DNA of 64,000 bases from Alphaproteobacteria bacterium (GTDB taxonomy: Bacteria; Pseudomonadota; Alphaproteobacteria; SHVP01). The notes under the pieces are model-generated. The model was not told the origin of the DNA. It saw only the letters and a program-made list of their open reading frames with translations, and did no database searches. Shown piece by piece: positions 52,235 to 60,767 of the stretch (the stretch's first letter is position 1; every line of letters begins with the position of its first letter). The stretch is taken from contig JAVJOO010000003.1 of the NCBI GenBank assembly GCA_040216735.1, forward strand, positions 140,746 through 204,745, in the 5' to 3' direction. Both the position numbers and the translations under genes were made by a program.

Positions 52235-54397
52235 CTAAGTCGCCCGTTTCTTCCCGGCCAACATCGCCAGCGCATTGCCGATCAATCGGTGTCCAGTGTC
52301 GGCGCGCATCGACAGGATCGACTCCGGGTGGAACTGCACCGCCGCGATCGGCAGGGATTTGTGTTGGACGGCCATCGCCACGCCGTCGTCCGTCCAGGCG
52401 GACTTGCGCAGCACGTCCGGAAACAACGCCTCGACAGCTGCCAACGAATGGTAGGCGCCCACCGTGCAGGGGTTGGGGATGCCCGCGAACAGGGCCCCGT
52501 CGTCGTGGATCACCCGCCACCGCTTGCCATGGCGCGGCGCGTCCATCACGTAGAGGCCGCCGCCGAACGCTTCGACGATCCCCTGCAGCCCGAGGCACAC
52601 CCCGAACTGGGCAACGCCGCGATCTGCCAGGGCGCGAACCAACTCGGGCACCCCGTATTCGCCAGGGGTGCCCGGGCCAGGGGAGTGCACCACAAGGTGC
52701 GGCGCGTCGGCCAGCAACCGCTCAACCGGCGTTCCAGCCCGCAACGTGCGCACGGTCGCGCCGGTCTGACGGATGTAGTCGGCAAGCGTGTGAACGAACG
52801 AATCTTCGTTGTCGACCATCACCACCGATAGGCCTGCAAAGGGGCGCGTCGATGTCGCCGCGGGTGCTGCCGACGTAGCTGCCGGGTTGTCGCCCGCCAG
52901 CACGCGAAAGAACGAGGTCGCCTTGGTCTTGGTTTCCGCCGCTTCCTCGGCACCATCCGAATCGAACACTAGCGTTGCGCCGGCACGGTAGTCGGCGTGG
53001 CCGGACTTCAGGTGCACCGTGCGGATCGTGATCCCGGTATTGACGCTGCCGTTCATCAACAGCCCGCCGATCGCGCCGCCGTACCAGCGCCGCGCGCTGC
53101 TCTCCATGTTCTCGACGAGCTGAACCGCGCGCTTCTTCGGTGCGCCGGTCAAGGTCACCGCCCACATGTGCGACAGGAACGCATCGATTCCGGTAAAGCC
53201 GTCGCGCAGTTGCCCCTCGACGTGATCCACCGTGTGGAACAATCCGGCATAGCGCTCGATCATGCGTCGTCCGAGCAGCCGCACCGAACCCGGTTCGCAA
53301 ATGCGCGCCTTGTCGTTGCGGTCGACGTCGGTGCACATCGTCAATTCGACTTCGTCCTTGTCCGAGTTGTAGAGCGCGCGGATGTTGTCGGCGTCCTCCA
53401 TCGGATTGTCGCCGCGCCGCACGGTGCCCGAGATCGGCGAGGACTCGACGCGCCGGCCGTCGACCCGGACGAACATTTCGGGCGAGGCCCCCACCAATTG
53501 TTCGTCGCCCATCTGAATGAAAAACTCGTAGGGGCTTGGATTGACCGCCTGCATCTTGCGAAACAGGTCGGAGGGTTTGCCGCCGTAGGGCGCCGAAAAC
53601 TTGCGTGACAGCACCACCTCGAAGACATTGCCTACCCGGATTTCTTCGCGCGCCTTATCGACCATTGCAGCGTAAGCGTCATCGCTGTGGTCCGTGGTTA
53701 TGGCCGGCGGCGGTTCGTCTGGCCTCACCGGCATCGCGGCCGCGGGCATGTCGCGACGGCGGTCGGCGGTGGTAGCCCCGCCGCGAGAAAACTCGTAGTC
53801 GAACCGAAACGCGGTTTCTTTGCGCCGGTCCACCATGAAGAACTGGTCGGGCAAGAACAGGTGCAGGTTCGAATCGCCGTCGGTGCGCGCGAGACGTCGT
53901 TGGATCGGCTCGAACTGAAACAGCAGGTCGTACCCGAATGCGCCGTAGAGGCCGAGCGAGGTATCTTCGATCCCGTCGAAGTCGGCAATCAACCGGCGCA
54001 GCGGCGAGAACAGGGTCGGTTGCAGGCTGCGTTCTTCTTCGGCAAATCCACCGGTCCCTTCCGCGACATCTAGGATTAGGGTCCGCGTGTCAGGCTGCCG
54101 GCACGTTGTCTCCGCTCCGGCGAGGGTTTCGGAAAACAGCGGCAACAACGCCTCGCCCCGATGGTTAAGTGCCCGAACGCTCAGTGTCCGCTCATGGCCG
54201 ACAAACGCTAGTGGCGGCGAGGCGAACCCCATCTCCCAGCGCGAGTAGCGGTCGGGGTATTCAAACCCGGATGAAAAGAGCGCGCCCGGTTCGGTATCGA
54301 GGCGGTCGACGAGGGTCCGAATGCCCTGATCAAAGGGGAGCGGCGTTGTAGTGCGGGTGACACGGATGCCCGAGCGGGTCGTGAACTGAAAGATCAT
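52235..54397 (-). CDS. trpE(G): Fused anthranilate synthase component I-II, TrpE(G)
   Basis: A 720-residue protein that makes anthranilate from chorismate and glutamine at the first step of tryptophan synthesis. Residues 1-500 form the TrpE part (EVVLSRKFSAPYGGKPSDLFR, TSPISGTVRRGDN-like start, LTMCTDVDRNDKARICEPGS, GGAIGGLLMNGSVNT). Residues 525-715 form the TrpG glutaminase (VVMVDNEDSFVHTLADYI, PGPGTPGEYG, FGVCLGLQG with the nucleophilic Cys, AVQFHPESILS). The fused form is typical of several alphaproteobacteria. AGGA sits 8 bp upstream of ATG 54397. A small hairpin lies in the leader at 54412-54426. Confidence 0.95.
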   Translation of the reverse strand: MIFQFTTRSGIRVTRTTTPLPFDQGIRTLVDRLDTEPGALFSSGFEYPDRYSRWEMGFASPPLAFVGHERTLSVRALNHRGEALLPLFSETLAGAETTCRQPDTRTLILDVAEGTGGFAEEERSLQPTLFSPLRRLIADFDGIEDTSLGLYGAFGYDLLFQFEPIQRRLARTDGDSNLHLFLPDQFFMVDRRKETAFRFDYEFSRGGATTADRRRDMPAAAMPVRPDEPPPAITTDHSDDAYAAMVDKAREEIRVGNVFEVVLSRKFSAPYGGKPSDLFRKMQAVNPSPYEFFIQMGDEQLVGASPEMFVRVDGRRVESSPISGTVRRGDNPMEDADNIRALYNSDKDEVELTMCTDVDRNDKARICEPGSVRLLGRRMIERYAGLFHTVDHVEGQLRDGFTGIDAFLSHMWAVTLTGAPKKRAVQLVENMESSARRWYGGAIGGLLMNGSVNTGITIRTVHLKSGHADYRAGATLVFDSDGAEEAAETKTKATSFFRVLAGDNPAATSAAPAATSTRPFAGLSVVMVDNEDSFVHTLADYIRQTGATVRTLRAGTPVERLLADAPHLVVHSPGPGTPGEYGVPELVRALADRGVAQFGVCLGLQGIVEAFGGGLYVMDAPRHGKRWRVIHDDGALFAGIPNPCTVGAYHSLAAVEALFPDVLRKSAWTDDGVAMAVQHKSLPIAAVQFHPESILSMRADTGHRLIGNALAMLAGKKRAT

Positions 54398-54716
54398 GTT
54401 GTGTTCCTGGTCGGGCCGATGGCCCGCGTGCCGAAGGTATTTGATCGAGTGAAAGCGCAGGTGGCTGCGCGCCGGATTACCGGCTTCGCCAGAGGAACGT
54501 TTGAGACTTCGGCAGATACGCTTTCATGGGGAAATCCTAACAGAGGCGTTTGGCACGGTCTATCGTCCGATGGGCCGCCAGCTTAGGTTTTCACGGCGCG
54601 GGCACTGCGGGATTCGCGGGTGGACCCAACGCGGGTCCAGAGGGTAGAGTCCCGCCAATTGCCCCTGGGGATTACCCGGGTAAGCTCAGTGTGTGCATTC
54701 TTGGGAGGGATTTTCC
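54398..54716. other. 319-bp divergent intergenic region between trpE(G) and OmpA gene
   Basis: It contains the trpE(G) leader. A hairpin CGGGCC-GAT-GGCCCG lies at 54412-54426. A 16-codon minus-strand frame at 54477-54527, MKAYLPKSQTFLWRSR with one Trp codon, could be a leader peptide, but there is no Trp run. On the plus side GGGAGGGA precedes the OmpA gene start at 54717. Confidence 0.6.
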
Positions 54717-55619
54717 ATGGTCAGATCGGCCCGTTATCTAGTGATTTTGTCGGTGCCTCTGTTTTTGGCGGCCTGTTCCGGCCTTCAGTTGGGCAAGGCG
54801 GAAAAAGTCGATCCACAGGGGACGCTGTTCCAAGTCTCGCTATACCAGGGCTATTTGGAAAAATCCCGTCAGGAATACGCCGAAGCCGACTTCACCGATT
54901 CCGACCGGTTCGCCGAACGCGCCATCGTCGCCGGTAGTGGCAACAACGTCGGACCCGAGGGCCTCAACGCGCGGAATATTCCGTCCTCGGCTCGCGCTGA
55001 ACTGTCCGATGCCCGCAGCCGCCTGACAGCGTTGATGGGCCAGGGTGCGATCAACTTTATCCCGGCGCTGATGGCACGGACCCAGGTTGCCTTCGATTGC
55101 TGGATGCAAGAGCAAGAAGAGAATTTCCAGCCAGCCGATATCGCAGCCTGCCGCGGTGAGTTCTACGGCGCGCTGATCTCCGCCGAAGAATACATGGCGC
55201 GCAAGCGCGCACCGGAACCTGCGATGGCGCAAGCCGCGCCGGCACCTGCCGCTGCCCCGGCAGCTGCCCCGACGCCGCCCGCCGCCCCCAAGCCGGCCTC
55301 GTTCACGGTCTATTTCGAGACCAATAGCGATCGCTTGACCCCCGCCAACGCGGCGACGGTTCGCCGGGCGGCCAACCAGGCTAAGGCCCGAGGCGCTACC
55401 GAGATCGTTGTCGTGGGTCATACCGACCGCGCCGGCGATATTCGCTCCAACAATGTGCTTTCGGAGCGCCGGGCAGCCACAGTCAAACGGGCCCTGGTCA
55501 GCGAAGGGATTCCGGCTGGGAACGTCAAGACCGAGTCCTTTGGCGAAGCGCAGCCCGCGCAACCGACCCAGGACGGCATTCCCTCGGTGTTCAATCGCCG
55601 CGTGATGATTTCGTTCTAA
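54717..55619 (+). CDS. OmpA-family outer-membrane lipoprotein
   Basis: A 300-residue lipoprotein. The signal ends LFLAAC, with Cys20 as the acylation site. A helical region to about residue 160 is followed by an Ala/Pro-rich linker near residues 170-200. The OmpA peptidoglycan-binding domain then spans residues 202-300 (VYFETNSDRLTPANAATVRR, IVVVGHTDRAGDIRSNNVLS, FGEAQPAQPT). It probably ties the outer membrane to peptidoglycan. GGGAGGGA precedes ATG 54717; the frame runs further upstream without a better start. A terminator follows. Confidence 0.9.
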   Translation: MVRSARYLVILSVPLFLAACSGLQLGKAEKVDPQGTLFQVSLYQGYLEKSRQEYAEADFTDSDRFAERAIVAGSGNNVGPEGLNARNIPSSARAELSDARSRLTALMGQGAINFIPALMARTQVAFDCWMQEQEENFQPADIAACRGEFYGALISAEEYMARKRAPEPAMAQAAPAPAAAPAAAPTPPAAPKPASFTVYFETNSDRLTPANAATVRRAANQAKARGATEIVVVGHTDRAGDIRSNNVLSERRAATVKRALVSEGIPAGNVKTESFGEAQPAQPTQDGIPSVFNRRVMISF

Positions 55620-55642
55620 GCATTCGTCCAATCTGACGACCG

Positions 55643-55675
55643 ATCGGCCGGGGTTTCCCCGGCCGATTGCGTTTT
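55643..55675 (+). terminator. Terminator hairpin after OmpA-family gene
   Basis: ATCGGCCGGGG-TTT-CCCCGGCCGAT is an 11-bp perfect stem (55643-55667), followed by TGCGTTTT. It sits 23 bp past the stop codon and also separates the converging gene at 55696. Confidence 0.8.
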
Positions 55676-55695
55676 CGGCGGCGCGGGCTACGCGG

Positions 55696-56481
55696 TTATG
55701 GGAACAGCGGCGGTGCTAAATCCGTCGGTTTGTCGGCGAAGTAGCGAAACAACGCAACGGCACGGTTGCCGTAGGACTTGCGTCCGGTTTGGGCGATGAG
55801 ATTGGGGCCGGTGCCGGTCCGCATCAACCCGTAGATCGTCCAGGGATTTCCCTCCGTGCGGCGAAATACATAGAGAAACTCGTGATGGCCCGGCGGTAAT
55901 CGGCTGAAGACCGAAGCGCGAGCCGGCAGCGCGTTGGCGATTGCCACGACGATGCGGGTTTCGTCGGCGTGGCGCACGGTTAGGGCATAGGTCACCTCGC
56001 CCAAGGGCGTGTTCTCCGCTTGCCAAAAATAGCGGACGCCGCTGCGTAACTCGCTGGCGGTAAAGCCTGCGGGTCTGCGGTCGTCGGGGTCGGGCGAGTT
56101 CAGCGCCGCTGCGTCGGGGACGAGGGAACGCCACCGATCCCGTGTCGTCGACCAGTACTGTATTTCCTTCATATCGGCGATTTGGCCCAGCCGTGCCAAC
56201 ATGGCGTCGGTCGATGCGCGCGAGCCGGTCCGGCCCCAGGTTTCGACGAGTACGGTGAAGGGCCGCGCCGTCCATCCGGTGCAAGCCGGCGGTAGCCAGT
56301 CTTCGAGGTCGCCGCCGAACCACATGGTCACTAACGGGATCGTCGCCGATGTCGATTGTGCCGCATCCTCACCGCAGTCGGCGCTCGGTAAGGTCGCGGC
56401 CTCGGCGTGCGGTGCGTAGGGCGTGATCGCCGCGGCCCAGATGACTGTCGCGGCCAAGACCAGCAGTGCGCAAGCCCTCAT
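55696..56481 (-). CDS. Exported protein of unknown function (DUF6675-like)
   Basis: A 261-residue protein with a signal peptide (MRACALLVLAATVIWAAAI) and the mature region ADCGEDAAQ onward. The C-terminal SRLPPGHHEFLYVFRRTEGN and LFRYFADKP recall a DUF6675-type family, though I am only moderately sure. Two or three cysteines may be disulfide-bonded. The start codon overlaps the stop of the upstream dehydrogenase gene by four bases, so they are co-translated. Confidence 0.6.
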   Translation of the reverse strand: MRACALLVLAATVIWAAAITPYAPHAEAATLPSADCGEDAAQSTSATIPLVTMWFGGDLEDWLPPACTGWTARPFTVLVETWGRTGSRASTDAMLARLGQIADMKEIQYWSTTRDRWRSLVPDAAALNSPDPDDRRPAGFTASELRSGVRYFWQAENTPLGEVTYALTVRHADETRIVVAIANALPARASVFSRLPPGHHEFLYVFRRTEGNPWTIYGLMRTGTGPNLIAQTGRKSYGNRAVALFRYFADKPTDLAPPLFP

Positions 56482-57278
56482 GCGAGGGGCCGCGCGAGGG
56501 CGTCGCCCAGGGTATCTGCGAGAGGTGTCGCAATGCCAAATTCCCGGCTCGTCTGCGCCATCAATCGGGCGCTATTGGCGAAGGGGTTGATCGCCGGTGC
56601 GCCGCTCCCCTGGCGCGCGATCAAACCGCCGAACCGTTCATAGAACGACACCGGGAAAAGCGAGGTCGTCACTATGTCGGCGAACTGTTGTCTGTCGGCG
56701 CCCGCGGCCTCGGCGAGACGAAGCGCTTCACGCAAGCTCTGAACCGCCGATGCCATCAGGAAGTTGCCGGCCATTTTGACCGCGTTGGCCGACCCGGGGT
56801 CCGGGCCGACGACCTCGACCCGACCGAAGCATGAGAGGACGGGACGGCAGCTGTCGATCGCTCGGGCGTCGCCGCCCACGGCGAGGAGCGCGGATCCAGC
56901 CTGCACCTCCTCGGGCCGACCGAACACGGGTGACGAGATAAACGGCTGGCCCGCCGCCGCGTGGCCTGCGGCGAGCGCGCGCACGAGCGGGACGCCAATT
57001 GTACTGACCGAAACGTGGATCGCCCCGCGCCGATCGCTAAACGGATCGCGCTCCAGCAGCACCTGGCGGACAGCCTTTTCGTCCAGCAGCACGCTGAAGA
57101 CGATATCGGCGTCGCACGCCTCGGCGGCGCTGGATGCGACGCGAAGACCGGTATCGGCAAGGGCCGTTGCCTTAGCCGGGGACCGGTTGAATCCAATGGC
57201 GTCATGCCCTGCCTCTAGGGCCCGCCGTGCCATCGCGCTACCGAGTGCACCAAGCCCAATAAACCCGATTCGCGCCAT
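56478..57278 (-). CDS. NAD(P)-dependent beta-hydroxyacid dehydrogenase-like protein
   Basis: A 266-residue Rossmann protein. It opens ARIGFIGLGALGSAMARRAL, and has the catalytic-type GSANAVKMAGNFLMASAVQ with Lys of the 3-hydroxyisobutyrate family. It would oxidise a beta-hydroxyacid or reduce a beta-ketoacid or imine. AAGGAGAGG precedes ATG 57278. Its 3' end overlaps the DUF6675-like gene. It is a paralogue of 39628-40506. Confidence 0.87.
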   Translation of the reverse strand: MARIGFIGLGALGSAMARRALEAGHDAIGFNRSPAKATALADTGLRVASSAAEACDADIVFSVLLDEKAVRQVLLERDPFSDRRGAIHVSVSTIGVPLVRALAAGHAAAGQPFISSPVFGRPEEVQAGSALLAVGGDARAIDSCRPVLSCFGRVEVVGPDPGSANAVKMAGNFLMASAVQSLREALRLAEAAGADRQQFADIVTTSLFPVSFYERFGGLIARQGSGAPAINPFANSARLMAQTSREFGIATPLADTLGDALARPLA

Positions 57279-57289
57279 CACCTCTCCTT

Positions 57290-57360
57290 AAGAATTCCAT
57301 CAAAATTACAACAAAATTATAGATTGTTTTATCTTAAACCTAAACCCGTAAAAGTTGCAT
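57290..57360. promoter_or_regulatory. AT-rich divergent promoter region
   Basis: An unusually AT-rich stretch in a GC-rich window, with runs such as CAAAATTACAACAAAATTAT and GTTTTATCTTAAACC. On the minus strand TATAAT lies at 57321-57316, a candidate -10 for the dehydrogenase gene. No clear -35 was found. Confidence 0.45.
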
Positions 57361-57419
57361 CGCAGCGGAAACGAGAGTAGCGTCAAGACAGAAAAGCAAA
57401 CCAGTAGGTTGGGGACCGC

Positions 57420-57833
57420 ATGACTAAGAAATCGAAACGGCAGCGCGCCATGAAGCGTGTCGCATTGCTCGCGGCCATCGTGATCGGCGGCTCGACGATG
57501 GGCTCGCAACTCCGAGCTCAAGACGTACGGTCTTGCGGTGCGTCGCACGGAACAGTCGCCGCCCCCATGGCCCAACAATTCGAAAACGCCGCGTCTGCAG
57601 CGCGTGCCGGAAACCCCGCGGCGATGGTTGAAGTAGCGCAGATGTACCGCGACGGTTTGGGCGTCGCGCGCGATCTGATCCTTGCCCAAGCCTGGGCCAC
57701 GCTTGCCGCGACGAGCGGCGCGTTTGTCGGGACGTTGCATCAGACGGTCGCGTCCTGCCTTTCGGCGGACGATTTGCGCAAAGCCGACGCCCAGGTTCTC
57801 GCGCTCTTGCAAGAACGGGATGACGACCTCTAG
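57420..57833 (+). CDS. Short secreted SEL1-like protein
   Basis: A 137-residue protein with an N-terminal signal (MKRVALLAAIVIGGSTMGSQ from the second methionine, cleaved near LRAQD). The mature part has one to two SEL1-type repeats: AARAGNPAAMVEVAQMYRDG and GVARDLILAQAWATLA. Two cysteines could form a disulfide. It is followed by a paralogue 25 bp later, so they are a tandem duplication and operon. The function is unknown. Confidence 0.75.
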   Translation: MTKKSKRQRAMKRVALLAAIVIGGSTMGSQLRAQDVRSCGASHGTVAAPMAQQFENAASAARAGNPAAMVEVAQMYRDGLGVARDLILAQAWATLAATSGAFVGTLHQTVASCLSADDLRKADAQVLALLQERDDDL

Positions 57834-57858
57834 AAAAACGACAAGGAGCGCCAAAAAG

Positions 57859-58278
57859 TTGCACACCAGTACCAAGAGTTTGGTTTTCCCGGGCGCTCGC
57901 GCCGCCCGAGTCTTGCTTAGTTTCTGCCTTCTCTTTCTCATTTTTGTGTTGCCACTCCGAGCCCCAGCCGCGGCGTGTGGCAACACGGTACTTCTCGCCA
58001 CCAGCGACCCGTCGGCCGTCGAGAAGTATCAAGCGGCGTTGCAGGCCGCCCATGCCGGCGACTTCCGTGCCCAGATCGCGCTTGCCGGTATGTACCGCGG
58101 TGGCCAGGGCGTCACACCGGACCTCGTTCGCGCCTACGCTTGGCTGAACTTCGCGGCCGTCCGCCACCGCGAGGCGGCTGTGCTCCGCGACGAGGTTGCG
58201 CGTTGCTTGGATCCCGGCCAAGACCTCGAAGCCCAGCTTTTGTCGGTCCAACTGCTTTCGTCAGTCACCGCGCGCTGA
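57859..58278 (+). CDS. Short secreted SEL1-like protein, tandem paralogue
   Basis: A 139-residue protein read from TTG 57859, with AAGGAG ten bases upstream. The signal region is ARVLLSFCLLFLIFVLPLRA, and the mature part has the repeats AAHAGDFRAQIALAGMYRGG and GVTPDLVRAYAWLNFA. The similarity to the previous product is clear (MYR-GxGV-xDLxxAxAW). Its end is 11 bp before the -35 box of the next promoter, so the transcript probably ends near here. Confidence 0.7.
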   Translation: MHTSTKSLVFPGARAARVLLSFCLLFLIFVLPLRAPAAACGNTVLLATSDPSAVEKYQAALQAAHAGDFRAQIALAGMYRGGQGVTPDLVRAYAWLNFAAVRHREAAVLRDEVARCLDPGQDLEAQLLSVQLLSSVTAR

Positions 58279-58288
58279 TACGCCATAA

Positions 58289-58316
58289 TTGACCGGGCGT
58301 CGCGCCCCGCTACAAT
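58289..58316 (+). promoter_or_regulatory. Sigma-70 promoter of the TauD-HpaB-CitE operon
   Basis: TTGACC at 58289-58294, a 16-bp spacer and TACAAT at 58311-58316 are close to consensus. The expected start lies near 58323, leaving a 5' leader of about 26 nt before GTG 58349. An operator palindrome overlaps the -10. Confidence 0.75.
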
Positions 58317-58327
58317 GTCCGTACATT
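58314..58327. promoter_or_regulatory. Operator palindrome AATGT-CCGT-ACATT
   Basis: A perfect 5-bp inverted repeat with a 4-bp spacer overlaps the -10 box and predicted start, as a repressor site would. The 12-bp core AATGTCCGTACA is repeated at 63937-63948 (minus) in front of the opposing MmgE/PrpD gene. The form TGT-N4-ACA is seen at sites of FadR/FCD-type GntR regulators, but the regulator is not in the window. Confidence 0.7.
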
Positions 58328-58348
58328 TGTTGTGGCAGGAGATATCCC

Positions 58349-59197
58349 GTGGCGCTGGCAATACAACCGATTAAGGGGACGTTCGTGGGCGAGGTCGAAC
58401 CGCTCGACCTTAGGAAAATCGACGATGCGACCGTGGCGGGACTGAAGGACGCGTGGAATAGGTACCAGGTCCTTGTCTTTCGGGGGCTGACCATGGAGGA
58501 GGGCGATCTCGTCGCCTTTAGCCGGCGGTTCGGCGACCTCGAGATCCATGTCCGCACCGAGTATCTGTCGCGCGACTACCCTGAAATTCTTTACGTCTCC
58601 AACATGAAGGACGACAGCGGTCGGACTATCGGCATTCTGTCGGACGGCGAAGTTGGCTGGCACTACGATCAGATTTATCTACCGCGCCCGGCCGTCGGTT
58701 CGTTTCTGATGGCGCATACGCTGCCCAAAGGCGGCGGCGCGACATCCTTCGCCGATATGTCGCTCGCCTATGAGATGCTGCCGGAGGCTACAAAGAAGAT
58801 CATCGACGGGCGCAAGGCCGTACAGTCCTACGAGGCGTTCAATGCCGCCTACAGTGTTCCGACCAGCGGCAAACAGCGTAAACAGACGCCGGATATCGAG
58901 CATCCCATTGTGCGCACACACCCAATTACCGGTCGCAAGGCGCTATACGTTTGCCCCGGCATGACGACGCGGATCGTCGGCCTACCGGATGCCGAAAGCC
59001 GCGCGGTGCTAGACGAGTTGTTTGCCTGGACGGTGCGGCCCGAGTTCGTCTACACCCATAACTGGCGCGCGGGCGATGGCGTGATGTGGGATAATGCGTC
59101 GACCATGCACCGGCGCGAACCGTTCGACGGCGCGGCGCAACGCCTGATGAAGCGCACGACGATCCTGCCGCCACCCGAGTTGGCGGTGCCGTTCTAA
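58349..59197 (+). CDS. TauD/TfdA family Fe(II)/2-oxoglutarate dioxygenase
   Basis: A 282-residue dioxygenase. The metal triad is His105, Asp107 (WHYDQIY) and His254 (STMHRREPF), with Arg nearby for 2-oxoglutarate. The start pattern IQPIKGTFVGEVEPLDLR fits TauD-type enzymes, which hydroxylate and so cleave aryloxy, sulfo or similar carbon-heteroatom bonds. GTG 58349 follows GGCAGGAG. The gene is first in an operon with the HpaB/AbfD-like and CitE-like genes and lies under a shared operator. Confidence 0.9.
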   Translation: MALAIQPIKGTFVGEVEPLDLRKIDDATVAGLKDAWNRYQVLVFRGLTMEEGDLVAFSRRFGDLEIHVRTEYLSRDYPEILYVSNMKDDSGRTIGILSDGEVGWHYDQIYLPRPAVGSFLMAHTLPKGGGATSFADMSLAYEMLPEATKKIIDGRKAVQSYEAFNAAYSVPTSGKQRKQTPDIEHPIVRTHPITGRKALYVCPGMTTRIVGLPDAESRAVLDELFAWTVRPEFVYTHNWRAGDGVMWDNASTMHRREPFDGAAQRLMKRTTILPPPELAVPF

Positions 59198-59216
59198 TCT
59201 CCGAGAGGCGACGACC

Positions 59217-60767
59217 ATGTTGATGACCGCCGAATCCTACCGCGATTCGTTGCGCCGCTACCGTCCCAAGGTCTTCGTCAAGGGCGACCGCGTCGACTCG
59301 GTCGCCGACGAGGCGCGCTTCATGCCGGGCATCAACGCGATCGGGGTGACCTACGACTTTGCCCAGGCCGCGCGCAGCCGGTTCCTGATGGCGCCGACCG
59401 ACACCCGGACCGGCAAGACGGTCAACCGTTTCCTCCATATGAACCGCACGACGACCGATCTGCTGCACAAACTCGAAGCAGTCCGGTTGGTCTGTCAGGA
59501 ATCGGGATGCGCCCAACGTTACCTGACCCAGGATGCGCTCAATGCGATCTATCAGGCGACCTGGCGGATCGACCAGGGTGCCGGCGGCGGCGTGCACGAA
59601 CGCTTCCTCGCCTACCTCGACCGGGTCCAGGACGAAGACCTCACCCTGGGGGTGGCGATGACGGACGCGAAGGGCGACCGCTCCAAGCGACCGCATCAAC
59701 AGGCCAACGCCAACACCTATGTTCACATTAAGGAGCGTCGCCCCGACGGGATCGTTATCGAGGGCACAAAGGCGATCGTCACCGCGGCGCCCTACGTCCA
59801 TGAATTCCTCGTCATGCCCTGCCGCAACATGACCGAAGACGACAAGGACTTTGCCGTGTGTTGCGCGGTTCCGGTCGATGCCGAAGGGATTACTATTATC
59901 GCCCGCCCTGCCGGCCGCCCCGGCGAACCTGCGGCGAAGTTCAGCAACAAATACGGCCAGTCGACAGGGGTTGTGGTCTTCGAGGATGTATTTGTGCCGT
60001 GGGACCGGGTCTTCCTGGCGGGCGAGTGGCAGCACAGCCAATTCCTCACGACGTCCTACGCGGCCCATCACCGGCATTCGTGCATCGGCGCGCGCGCCGG
60101 GTTTGGAGATCTGCTGATCGGCGCCGGCATGTTGATGACCGAAGCAAACGGCCTCGACGTTGCAAAGGTGCCGCACCTGCGTGCCCGCATGGTCGACCTG
60201 ATCAAGATAGTTGAAGGGTTCTTTGCCTGCGGCGTGGCCTCATCGACCTATGGCCAAATCGACCCCTCCGGCTTGGTCGAGCCCGAGCGGATCTACGCCA
60301 ATATCGGCAAACTCCTGATGTCGACCCAGATTTACGAAATGCACCGCGTCGCCCACGAAGTTTCCGGTGGTTTGATCGTGGCGCTGCCGGGCCCCGACGA
60401 AGATCATAACCCAGAAACGGGAGGCCTCTTGTCGGACGTGCTGCGCGGGCGCGACGATATTCCCTACGACAAACGCATGGATGTCGCCCGCATGATCGAA
60501 GATCTCACGGCATCGGGCCAAGCTGGCTGGTATTCGCTGATTTCCCTGCACGGCGGCGGTTCGCCCGAAGCGATGGGACTGGAGATTTTCCGCAGTTATC
60601 CGTTGCAAGATAAAGCCGATTTAGTTGAGCGACTGCTTGATCGCGGGGCGCTGGCCGACGAATCCGGCGCGCCGAGTCGCGACAAACAACCCGGACGCTG
60701 TTGCGTTACAGGCTGCGAAACGCCAGAAGAGGCCGCTAAACCCTCCACCCAGCAGGTACGTTCATGA
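59217..60767 (+). CDS. HpaB/AbfD-family protein lacking two Fe-S ligands
   Basis: A 516-residue protein with the flavin fold of the 4-hydroxyphenylacetate 3-hydroxylase family. The start MLMTAESYRDSLRRY, GKTVNRFLHMNRTTTDLL, GVAMTDAKGDRSKRP and YAAHHRHSCIGARAGFGDL are closest, as I recall it, to 4-hydroxybutyryl-CoA dehydratase (AbfD). AbfD binds a [4Fe-4S] cluster with C99, C103, H292 and C299. Here the aligned residues are Cys98, Tyr102, His285 and Ala292, so two ligands are lost. It is therefore likely a flavin enzyme without the cluster. The C-terminal 40 residues are an extension with three cysteines. The start of the next gene overlaps. Confidence 0.85.
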   Translation: MLMTAESYRDSLRRYRPKVFVKGDRVDSVADEARFMPGINAIGVTYDFAQAARSRFLMAPTDTRTGKTVNRFLHMNRTTTDLLHKLEAVRLVCQESGCAQRYLTQDALNAIYQATWRIDQGAGGGVHERFLAYLDRVQDEDLTLGVAMTDAKGDRSKRPHQQANANTYVHIKERRPDGIVIEGTKAIVTAAPYVHEFLVMPCRNMTEDDKDFAVCCAVPVDAEGITIIARPAGRPGEPAAKFSNKYGQSTGVVVFEDVFVPWDRVFLAGEWQHSQFLTTSYAAHHRHSCIGARAGFGDLLIGAGMLMTEANGLDVAKVPHLRARMVDLIKIVEGFFACGVASSTYGQIDPSGLVEPERIYANIGKLLMSTQIYEMHRVAHEVSGGLIVALPGPDEDHNPETGGLLSDVLRGRDDIPYDKRMDVARMIEDLTASGQAGWYSLISLHGGGSPEAMGLEIFRSYPLQDKADLVERLLDRGALADESGAPSRDKQPGRCCVTGCETPEEAAKPSTQQVRS

